DNA from: Gonium pectorale
Lineage: Eukaryota; Chlorophyta; Chlorophyceae; Chlamydomonadales; Volvocaceae
Length of the DNA: 25,440 bases
Assembly: GCA_001584585.1 (NCBI GenBank)
Contig: LSYV01000012.1
Span: forward strand, 1,763,306-1,788,745
Direction of reading: 5' to 3'
Shown: positions 1-8,090 of the stretch, piece by piece
Layout of the letters: every line of letters starts with the position of its first letter
How positions within the stretch are numbered: the stretch's first letter is position 1
Position numbers and translations under genes: made by a program
The notes under the pieces: model-generated
Databases searched by the model: none
Seen by the model: the letters and a program-made list of their open reading frames with translations, nothing else
Told to the model about the DNA's origin: nothing

Positions 1-330
1 CTGGAACAGTACTGCCTGGTCACGGATCGCCTCGCACTGGTGCACCGGATGGCTGCCCTTTCCGTGAATGGGGCAGCCCTCGACCAGCACTCCCTCGTCG
101 CGGACCTGGAAGCGAGGCGGCAGAAACGGCTTGCTGGGCTTAGGCGCCTTGGGCGCCTGCTCGGGGGCCGGGATGCGCCTCTTGCCGTCCTGCTTGATGT
201 GCTCCTCGAGAGACTTCGCGGCGCGGAGCTTCTCAGACACTGCGGAAGTGGCGAGCACAGTGGCGATCTTGAGCCTCGTAACAGGCCTTGGGCCCGTGAG
301 ACGTAAATACACGAAAAGGCCTGGGGCCTA
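1..330 (-). pseudogene. gag-like retroelement fragment with zinc knuckle, cut by window edge
   Basis: On the minus strand one frame is open from a stop at 328-330 down to base 1 and continues past the edge. The translation has a Lys/Pro-rich hinge (APEQAPKAPKPSKPFLPP) followed by a compact Cys/His motif, CPIHGKGSHPVHQC, close to base 1. The spacing Cys-x2-His...His-x4-Cys is like the zinc knuckle of plant and algal gag polyproteins, where it binds element RNA during packaging. No ATG is present in the frame, so this is an internal or decayed piece rather than a complete gene. A cellular zinc-knuckle protein is the alternative. The flank holds three near-copies of an AGGCC(T)TGGGCC motif (about 283, 318 and 370), which may belong to the same element. 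Confidence 0.4.
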
Positions 331-1299
331 GTTCTTGCTGATGAACGAGAGCTTGACTCCCGTAGATAGGGCCTGGGGCCCGCGTGCTCGAGGCGATCGC
401 GCGTGACACGACTCACTCTCAATGCCAGTTAGCCACATCAGCTAGACAGCACCACGTTAGTTGGCGTGACACAGGCTCATTCCAGCTGTGCAAATTCTCA
501 CGTTCACAATCACCTGAGTGAAGCGACCGGATCTTGATGGCTCTCGGCGCAATGTCGACTGCTGCTGAGCGTGCTGCAAAGTGTGCGTGGCGGAGTTTGA
601 CTTGGCGACAGGGAAGGGCAGCGCCAGAGGTCGTCGTAAACGTGGCGGGCCGGGGCGGGCCAGGCCGTTGGCCCTATTTCCCAGCTGACGCCAGTTCGCT
701 ATCCCTCACCACTGGCAGCTCGTCAAGCCCTGCGCACATGGCGGCCTGTCCAAACCCAGTGAAGGCTCACCCCAGCGCGCACACGTAGCCCTCTGTGCGG
801 AGCAGTGGGCCCTGAAGCTGAGCCGTAGGGGGACATATCAGCAGGCAGTGGACCGTCATGACCAGATAGGGCGGCTCTCGTTCATGTGACATGCTTGCGG
901 CCCAAGTGCCTAGGAAATCGGCGAGCTGACGGGCACGAGCTGCCGACTGCTCCGGCTGCAGGGTTTAGCAAAGAACTTGCTTCATGTCGGCTCCGTGTTG
1001 CACTACAGGGTGAAGGGCGGTACCAGTGGCTACTGCATGCGACGCCACCGAACTATTTTTGAGCCGTTGTGCAATCAAGTGCTTGCCAACGTGATGATGA
1101 GTGATGATGAGGAGCCCGAGTCGCGTATGGCGCTTAGCCCGAGAGAGGCGGTGCTGGCATTGCGCAAGTGTTTCAACGGCAACACAGTCCTGCCCGGGCC
1201 ATGGGCTACCAGTGGAAATGCTGGGGGACGTGTTAGACGTGCCATGCATATGGGTGTGTGCTAGCTGTCTGTCCAACGGGTGTGTCTCGGTCGAAACAT
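331..1299. other. non-coding or decayed stretch, no gene seen
   Basis: No frame on either strand gives a convincing protein. Short open frames are present but lack recognisable motifs, conserved composition or splice context. The region lies between two retroelement remnants of opposite orientation and probably consists of decayed element sequence. No direct terminal repeat matching the 3' side of the 1.3-3.5 kb element could be found by eye. Confidence 0.4.
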
Positions 1300-1712
1300 G
1301 GTAAGTGTGTTTATCAGCTGTGTTAGTTGTCAGCTGCCTTTTGGGGACAGGCACTGACTTTTTGCAGTGTACTGGTTGCGGTGAAAGGGTGCTGGTGACA
1401 CTGGAACTGTTCAAGGACCACAGGAGGCTCAGCTCAATAGCTCAACGCTGCGCGCGAGCAGCCAAGCTGCTGGGGCCAGCCTACCCCGAGGTTGGACAGG
1501 CAGCCGTGCGCACAGCACTAAGCAAGCCAGCGGTGGCGGATGAAGGACTGGCGTGCGCTGCTCCCGTCGTCTCCCGTTGTCACTGTCGCTCGCGCTCCCC
1601 TACCCAGCTCCAATGTCTATTGCGCCGCCATATCTCGCACCGCCTGCCTCATGCCGTCTACCTCTGCCTCCCTGTCGGCCCTCCCTCCCTCCCCCCCGCC
1701 CTCCCTTGCCCT

Positions 1713-2638
1713 TGAGGGTGACGCCAAGGATTGGCATGCCAAGTACGTTAAGGCACACCCGCACTACATGGTTGAGGGCCTGATGGCTGCCCTGTTGCAA
1801 CGCTTTGCACCTGAGGTGCATACCCGGCACTACCTGGCAACAACTGTCGGAACTAAAGTATCGGCAGGAGGCCAATTAAGCTGTTACTACATACGCAAAC
1901 CGTTTTGAGGCATTACTGCAAGACCTGCCTGAGCTGCATGAACGGCAGCGCATTTTCCACTTCCGGGCAGGGTTGTTGCCACACCTGCGTAAGCAGTGCA
2001 TGATCCACCCTACGACTTTTGAGGAGCATACCTCATTGGAGGAATTATGGCAGCATGCGGTGGGCGTGGAACGCCAACACCTCGCATCAGAAGCGGCTGT
2101 GCCTGCTCGTTCTGCAGCTAAGACCCCGACGGGTGCTGTTGCCCATGCCTCACAGCCGACCTACGCTCAAGTGGCGCAGCAGCCTGAGGCCGCTGCTGTC
2201 CAGGGCGGCCGCGGTGGCGGCTGTGGTCAGGCACGAGGAGGCTATCAGGGCGGGCGCCACAACGCCGGCGGACGCCAGGGCGGCCGCGGTGGTGGCTGCG
2301 GAGACGGCGGCCGTGGGCGTGGGCGCGGGGCTGGTGGACGCAACGGCCACGGAGGTGGTGGACGCGGTGCAGGTCGGGCGGGACCTGGCCAGGGCGGCTG
2401 GATGGTGGCCGGTCGGCGCCGCCCACGTCCGGCGGAGACGGAGGAGGAGTTGTCAGAGCATCGCTTCCCTGATGGGGAGCGCATCCCGAAGCGGTGAATC
2501 GCGGAGGCCCGCCAGAACGGGCTGTGCTGGCTATGCCTTCGCGGGGGACACCGGTCCGACGAGTGCCCCCTACACAACGGCCAGCAGGGGCAGGGAGGCG
2601 GCGCAGCCGGAGCGGCTGCTGCCCCAATGCAGGCGTAG
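1713..2638 (+). pseudogene. retrotransposon gag pseudogene with zinc knuckle
   Basis: Gag coats element RNA in cytoplasmic particles. The first part (from 1713) has LEGDAKDWHAKYVK followed by ALLQRFAPEVHTRHYL, the pattern of the Retrotrans_gag family. A frame change near 1893-1904 moves the reading to FEALLQDLPELHERQR...FRAGLLPHLRKQC and SLEELWQHAVGVERQH, the usual second half of that domain. A Gln/Gly/Arg-rich tail with repeated GGRGGG blocks follows (about 2195-2400). A TGA at 2495-2497 then interrupts the frame, but the same frame resumes at once and encodes the knuckle CWLCLRGGHRSDEC, before a TAG at 2636-2638. The TGA sits where an arginine codon (CGA) would fit, so CpG decay is a simple explanation. 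Family assignment is firm; functional status is dead. Confidence 0.65.
2525..2566 (+). other. CCHC zinc-knuckle coding block of gag
   Basis: The 14 codons read C-x2-C-x4-H-x4-C exactly (CWLCLRGGHRSDEC), the canonical retroviral-type zinc knuckle. It lies 27 bases beyond the in-frame TGA, so an annotation stopping at the TGA would lose it. Confidence 0.7.
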
Positions 2639-2938
2639 GAAGCTGCCCCAAATGTAGCGCCGGTTCGCCCGTCGTTTGGGGATGAGACGTCGGTTCCAGT
2701 GCTGAATGCGCTGGGTGGTGTCGCGGTTATTCGTGCCGTTCTAGCAGAACTTGAGGCGCGCACCGGCAGGGTGTTCTCGTTTGACGCCTGCACCGCGGAC
2801 CACGGTTTGGTCGCAAGTTGTAACCTGTATGGTTGCTCTGGTCGGCCTTTCCTTGATACTGATGTCGACGGCCATACGGTTTGGATGCTACCCCCGCCAA
2901 AGGAGCTCCGCCATTACCTTGCGCATTACCGCAATTCT
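2639..2938 (+). pseudogene. pol-proximal module of the retroelement (remnant)
   Basis: The gag frame stays open after the TAG at 2636. It encodes VLNALGGVAVIRAVLAELEA, then FSFDACTADHGLVASC and DTDVDGHTVWMLPPPKELRH. The arrangement 'D-A/C...C...D...G..VW..PP....' resembles a module I associate with green-algal retroelement polyproteins near the pol N-terminus; its VW-x-PP end is reminiscent of adenine-methyltransferase-like NPP(Y/F) motifs. That link is from memory of the families and is inference. The homology ends near 2935, where a C/T-rich tract begins. Confidence 0.35.
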
Positions 2939-3332
2939 TCCCCATCCCTGGCTCTCCCCTGCCCCGCTCCCCTTCCCCTCGGTCTCCCATGTCTGGTTAC
3001 CAAGCTAAGGCGCATCACCCAAGGCGATGCCGCTTCCCGCCGCCATGCGTGACATTGCATGGCGCGCCGCTCCCCCGCGCGTTTTGCATCTCCGTTGATG
3101 ACTGCAAGTTGTTGAGTTCGCATGATGTAGCATGCTCGAAAGTAAATGCGGCCTGCGACCCCCCCCGCATCGCCCTGCTATCTGCGTTCAAGCATTGTAG
3201 TGAAATGGAACGACGCATACGACGACCGTAAACAAGCATGGTATGTCACAACGGGCACGCTTGACGCAACATACTCGAGTGCCTTGCCAGGTGCCACCAT
3301 GCCGGTAGCCTTTGCTGTCACAAAATGATTGC

Positions 3333-3485
3333 CTGTTCGGCCTCAATGCACGGGAGCGGGTCTCGCTGGGCGAGTGGCTCGCATCACAGGATGCACCAAG
3401 AATACATTGCGACCGGCGGAAGCCGGCGTTGTACGTGCGACAGGCCGTCGGAGGCTGCCGCGGTCACCGCCGCGGTGCCTCTTGA
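3333..3485 (+). pseudogene. short retroelement-like coding remnant
   Basis: The frame reads LFGLNARERVSLGEWLASQD, then RRKPALYVRQ, and stops with TGA at 3483-3485. It has a natural protein-like composition, unlike the alternative frames here, and follows the pol-proximal remnants in the same orientation. A preceding fragment in another frame (about 3199-3328) ends with ATMPVAFAVTK and a stop. I cannot assign either to a named domain. Confidence 0.25.
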
Positions 3486-3694
3486 GACCGTTCCGGAGCC
3501 TTAGGGGCAGCATGCGTGGTGTAGTAAGCAGGTTCCACTCGGAACCTAGCCGGGGTCCTAGCTCAAAACCTCCGATGGGAGCATCTGACAAGAATACCAC
3601 GCATAGCGGCGGGCCGGGGTTGATATATAATCGCGGACTGTTTGAGCCACATCCTCGTCCAGCTTTCCCATACTTGGCGTACGGCGTGCACCGC

Positions 3695-3824
3695 ACAAAA
3701 AAAGAGAAATCTGCAGAAAAAGAGGGGGCCTCTACGGTCATACACGCCCGAAAGCGCGACCTTGAGCGCGACGTTTCCAATAGGGCGGGCGGGTACAATG
3801 CAAGGCATGTGACGTTCGTCCTGC
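3695..3824 (-). repeat. dispersed repeat, copy A (minus orientation)
   Basis: Read on the minus strand this copy begins GACGAACGTCACATG, passes through TACCCGCCCGCCCTATTGGAAAC and ends in a T-rich run (TTTCTCTTTTTTT). It matches 17,726-17,848 (plus strand) over about 120 bases with few mismatches, and 20,452-20,570 (minus strand) more distantly. Copy A alone carries a roughly 12-base internal duplication (GTCGCGCTCAAGGTCGCGC). The family is unknown; a short non-autonomous element or the end of a larger one is likely. Confidence 0.7.
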
Positions 3825-3827
3825 CCC

Positions 3828-3866
3828 ATATTAATCCCTTGTACCTACCGTACAAGGGATAAATAT
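3828..3866. repeat. near-perfect inverted repeat / hairpin
   Basis: Arms of 17 bases (3828-3844 and 3850-3866) pair with a single mismatch around a 5-base loop. The inner 11 bp (ATCCCTTGTAC / GTACAAGGGAT) are perfect. The hairpin starts four bases beyond the edge of dispersed repeat copy A. It could be an element terminus, a miniature element or an extruding palindrome. Confidence 0.7.
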
Positions 3867-4696
3867 GCCACGGTGGGCCGGGTAGGTCGGGCTGCGCGTG
3901 CAGCAGGTCCGCGGCCACGCGTGCAGCAGGCAACTACGTGCTGCAGGGTGCTGCTACCTTTGATGGTGCACAAGCGGTGCACATAAGACCTGTCTAACCG
4001 CACGCGCGAGCACAGCCCAGCCTTTCCAGCAGCCATCCCGGCCTCCCCCTGTAATCTGTAATCTGTACCTCAGTTGCCCTGGCCGCTACAATGCGCCAAG
4101 GACAATTATGCTCTGCCTGGCCCACGGCCTTGGCCCCATTCCTCAAGCCCGTTTCTGCCGCGGCACTTGCCGTGACGTACTGTGCGCGGCGAGAACGTCT
4201 GCCCGATGGCCCTGTTGTCGCTGGCTTGCATTTCGGCTCGGCGTGCTCGCACGTTTCGCGATGTGAAAGCCCTACCAAACCCTCCCTATCGACCCAAGGG
4301 CCGTGTCGTGACATGCTCAATCAATAACGACGCGCATGTATCCCATTTTACAATGCCCCTTAGCACACATGAGCGCGTATGCCGGCGCGCTTTGTGCAGC
4401 GGACAGACTTGGACAGACGAAGCCCTCACAGTTGACGTCCTACGGCACAGTAAAGATCTGTCTCATATATGTAATAAAGCTTACACGGTCTAGCGCAAGC
4501 CGCAAGTCTTTCACTGGATCCTGCCAACAAGGGCTCACATGAGCTCGTATTATGCATGCACCTGGCCAAACAGCTGAATGTATATGTGCGTAAACTGTCA
4601 CTACTGTTTTCTGTTTACCGGTGAACTGCGCCTAAGGCTGCCTGCGGATTTCATGCAATACCTTGCCTTCTGCTTCAGCACCTCCGTGGAACTAGT
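3867..4696. other. intergenic stretch upstream of the lumenal coiled-coil gene
   Basis: No supported gene. It includes a CTGTAAT duplication (about 4050-4063), a motif ATATGTAATAAAG at about 4467-4479 containing both TGTAA and AATAAA (a possible poly(A) signal of an unrecognised plus-strand transcript), and a TATA-like site at 4581. Short open frames carry no motif I recognise. Confidence 0.4.
4581..4585 (+). promoter_or_regulatory. TATA-like element (weak)
   Basis: TATAT in the context GAATGTATATGTGCG lies about 116 bases before the ATG at 4697. That distance would leave a leader of roughly 85 bases. There is no second supporting motif. Confidence 0.2.
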
Positions 4697-6878
4697 ATGA
4701 AGGCCCTCGAAGGCAGGATTCACGGGCCGCCTGGCTGCCCCAGCAGGTTTCAGCATACACAGCGATGCTTAGCCGTCGCGCGTGGGCTCCCGACTGGGCG
4801 CAATATTGCAAGCAATGCCATCTCGACGCGTCGCTCGGTCCTCCTCGGGTTGTTGGGTGAGATAGCGCGGCAGCTGCTGACACGCGCTTGCACCTTGGGC
4901 ATTATCGTTTAGACTGCCGGCTTCCAGATGACGGGTTGTTCCGGCTTCCGTTCTGCCCAGCACGGACAGCGAACCATCATCGAGCCCCCGTCACTGTTGC
5001 AGGCGGCGCTGTCTTGCTACCCGCATGGGGCTCGTCACCAGTTTTGGCTGAAGCAGTGCAGCCGACCAACCCCCCTGGGCCCAGCGGCTCTGAGTATTCG
5101 GCAGACGAGCCCTCAACGACAACCCAAGTACCGGCGGCGCCCTACCCTGTCTCTTCCTCAGCCGGGCCCTCCAGCACCGCCGGCCCCAGCAGCGATGCGG
5201 TCAGCAGTACCAGCTCTCCCACCGGGGCCCCCAGCCCCAGCGCCGCGCACGGCGGTACGGCAACCGGCACCACAAACAGTAGTACGTCTGTTACGGGCAT
5301 GGGCAGCTCCACGCTGATGCCTACCAACCGTATCACGACCCTAGACGATGCCATGCTGACGGATGAGGCGGCTCGGCGGCTGATGCTTGAGGAGGAGGAG
5401 CGCCGACGGCGGCGGAAGAAGTCGCAGGGGCGGCTCAAGGAGCTGGAGGAGGTGGGTGTAAGCGGAGGGCAAAGAGTAACGGGACGGACGGGAACTTTGG
5501 GAAGGAAGGAACGAAGGGATGGACGGAGAAACCGTGAAAGGAGAGGGTTATATGGAGTTATAAAGTCACGGCATCGATTGGAGACAGCAGCGCGTCTTTC
5601 TTCCCCCTTGCTCCACGTAGCGTCCTCGCCGACGGCGACTCCCTATACTGTCCTGAGGTGCAACACGAGGGCCTGGACGCTGTAGGCCTCGATTTTCCTC
5701 GATCACAAAGGCCCTTGAGGAACTCGAGAAGTGGTTAGAAAATGGCCCGGCCCTGCCTAAAATTATGGTCCCGCACAAACGACAGCCAGCTGATACCGCA
5801 ACCTGGTTCGCAGCTGATGTGCCGCCGCTGCGCCCCGGCCGGCTGCGTTCGCCGTCCCGGTGCCAGCCTTGTGATCATCCCCCCGCCGGGATTGTCCGCA
5901 GCATCGCGCGTGCTACGGGCGCCGCGACACCGCCAGCATAGCGGGACCCGGCAGTGGCACGGCGCTGCACAGCATGCCAATGCCGTAAAAGCGGCCTGTC
6001 ACGCCAAACGCGTAACAAGGGCTCGACCAGACGGAGGGGCGCAGTGTCCGTCCGTGCGCTTTGTGGGTTTTGGGCTGCTAAGCAGAGTGTGCACGACGAT
6101 GCCCATGTAGCCAGCAATGGCCTCAGGAGCTCCCTGTGACGGGCCGTTGGCATGGCGTCACATTGTCGTGCTGGAGGCTGTATGTGTCCCACCTGGCCGC
6201 TCGCCTTTTTGTGAAAGCTCCTGTCACTCTGCCCTCGGCCCTCAGATTCGCATGGAGCTTGCTGAGAAGGAGCTGGCCCTGCTCGAGAAGGAAAAAGCGT
6301 TGCTGACCAAGGAGCAGACGCTGGCGGTGCTGACTGAGGAGGTGGGCAGGGGCGGTGAGAGGTTGGAGGGACCAAGAATGGGCCAGGAGGGGGGCGAAGA
6401 GGGGGGCCAGATGCGAGCGGGCGGGGCGTGTGGTTTACGGTGTACGGACCAGGCAGGAGAGGAGGTAGTCCGAATGTCTTCCGCAAGCGTGGTCGGCACA
6501 TGTGATCCTGGAGCTCTTTCCTTCACGGTTACCAACATGGTTTCACTGGCACCACGGTTCGCTGGCTTTGCCGTTCCTAGCCCGTGCCCCCGTGTACGCC
6601 GGGCCAAAGGGTATATCGCGTGCAACCTGCTTCCGGCGGCTCCACACCACGGGCATTCGCAGCTCGCTCTGCATTCACCTGCCTTGCAGCCTGCGGCATC
6701 AGGCCCCCTTCCAATTCCGTGCCTGCCTCATCCAATCCACCACACGTCCCATACCCCCGACCGGCAGCTGGAGTTGGAGCGGAAGCTGCGCGCGCTCCTC
6801 ACCAAAGAGAAGGAGCGGGCCGAGGAAGAGGCGGCCCTGGCCATGGGGCTGTGCACGGGGGGCTTCGCGCTGCCGTGA
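4697..6878 (+). CDS. predicted Tat-targeted thylakoid-lumen coiled-coil protein (4 exons)
   Basis: Predicted exons are 4697-4856, 5003-5451, 6246-6341 and 6768-6878 (about 271 residues). The first intron (gtgaga...ttgcag) splits a Gly codon; joining the exons gives TRRSVLLGLLGGAVLLPAWG and then AEA: a twin arginine (residues 45-46), a hydrophobic core (47-61) and an A-x-A cleavage site (69-71). Residues 1-44, Arg/Ser-rich with a single acidic residue, look like a stroma transit peptide. The mature part starts VQPTNPP, continues as a Ser/Thr/Pro/Gly-rich linker to about residue 155, and ends in a charged coiled coil (about 165-262: LMLEEEERRRRRKK, MELAEKELALLEKEKALL, LELERKLRALLTKEK). The last two introns are phase 0 with GAG|GTGGG donors, cutting the coil cleanly. 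The bipartite signal is well-established biology; a lumenal location is inference. I do not recognise the mature protein. An alternative exon may start at 5711. Confidence 0.7.
5711..5942 (+). other. possible alternative exon inside intron 2 of the lumenal gene
   Basis: After an AG at 5709-5710 an open frame begins ALEELEKWLENGPALPK and runs to a TAG at 5940-5942, passing a CQPC motif. It is in the phase left by the donor at 5452, so joining it would extend the coil (KELEE|ALEELEKWLE) and then truncate the protein. The acceptor tract is only moderately pyrimidine-rich and no in-phase donor is obvious, so this would be a terminal or retained exon, or chance. Confidence 0.2.
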
Positions 6879-8090
6879 GGCCGGTTAGGCTCCCCGTATT
6901 TGGTTCCTCCCTCCCCCGCCCTGGAGTGAAGCGCCGCTCGACGGGCGTTGGTGCGGGTGCGGGTGCTTGGCGGCCCGGACGAGTGTGCGGCCGTGGGCGT
7001 GCTTGAGGAGTTGCGTTGCGTGGCTAGGGACCTCACTCTTGGGTCGCTCACACGTCGACCTGCAACGCCATGCCGTGCGTCCCCGTGAGTGTAGTGAGGC
7101 CTCCCCGTGTAGTGCAGTACTGCGTGTGTGTGAACGGGAGAGGCCTTCGCGTGCGCCCAACGTGCCGCGCACTCCAGGATAGCCAGATCGTGTACGGACG
7201 TAGTGTAGATGCCAGGCCGAAGAATTCTGCGTTGTCATGCCGAATGTGCGATGCGTACTGTGCCTGTGTTGAGGGTGCACCTGGCTCCCTGCTGCCATCC
7301 TACGGGGGGGAGTATGTGCATGGCGCATGGGGTTCGATGCCCGGATAACCCGGATGGGTTGTGACGTCTGCCCCGCTGCTCAGGCTCTGGACAAGAGGAG
7401 GGGCACGGTCCCTTATGGGCGGCACCCGAACCCACATGACCCCGGCGCTGGGATTCGGGTGGCTGGGGTTCCACGATTGCGACGATCTGTTGTAGAAGTG
7501 CTGAGCATGAAGCCTGTATGGCTGCTTTCGCGCACTGCAGTATGTTGTACGGGAGGTCACTGAGTTCAGATGCAGGAACGCGCGCCCTTTCCGCGAAGGG
7601 ATGAGGGGAGGCGTCTTTACAGCGTAACGCGGCGGTTAACGCTGCAGTTGCTACTTAAAGCGCGGTTGCAAATGTGAACAGCAGTGATCCCCCTGACTCT
7701 TCGGATTGGTTGGGGCACATCGTTCCGGATGCTTCTTGGACGCAGCAGGCCTGTCATTTAGCTAACCAGCCCGGAGAGGAGCAACCCCGCTTCCGCATGC
7801 TGGTCTGTGATCCGAGCCGATTATTGTACAGAGCGATTGATTTCCGTGGAGCTCGTTCGCGGTGAACAGGCTGGACACAGTGGCGCTGGAGTGAGGAGGG
7901 CCCGAGTGCCGTGCAGCCGCGATGCGACGGGATGCGGGCTGGGGTCAAGGCCGGGGCTGCTGAAGCCATTGATAGGAAGCATGCCGGCACGCACCGCATA
8001 TGGGCCGTGCCTACAGATGGCCACGGTACCTCAGGAGATTGGATCCCGCGTGTTCAGAATGAAGCCATGTAACGGCAACCCGCTGCGGCG
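6879..8090 (+). other. probable long 3' untranslated region of the lumenal gene
   Basis: No coding frame with motifs is seen. The first TGTAA downstream of the stop is at 8068-8072, giving a 3' region of about 1.2 kb, long but of a kind known in volvocine algae. G/T-rich stretches (for example TGTGTGTGAACGG near 7125) are typical of such regions. Confidence 0.4.
8068..8072 (+). terminator. candidate TGTAA poly(A) signal
   Basis: TGTAA in the context GCCATGTAACGGC is the first such motif after the stop at 6878. In Chlamydomonas and Volvox TGTAA lies some 10-20 bases before the cleavage site. Confidence 0.4.

Larger units (their letters stand above)
1300..3485 (+). mobile_element. degenerate LTR-type retroelement (gag and pol-proximal remnants)
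   Basis: Plus-strand pieces in different frames line up in retroelement order. A possible gag N-terminus (about 1370-1540, with CTGCGERV and a Leu/Arg helix) comes first, then the gag core (1713-1900), the second gag half and Gly/Arg-rich tail (1904-2494), a CCHC knuckle (2525-2566), a pol-proximal module (2639-2935) and short later fragments (3180-3330, 3333-3485). Frame changes near 1540-1710 and 1893-1904, and stops at 2495 and 2636, show it is dead. No reverse transcriptase, integrase or LTRs were identified, so the class (Ty3-like or other) is open. Confidence 0.6.

Noticed and set aside
4888..5685. A 265-residue single-exon reading starting at 4888
   Set aside because: It begins at TTG and includes intron 1 sequence at one end and intron 2 at the other; the spliced model explains the signal peptide and coil.
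7318..7350. GGGGTTCGATGCCC resembling a tRNA T-arm
   Set aside because: The stem fails at its outer pairs and no acceptor, D or anticodon arms can be folded around it.
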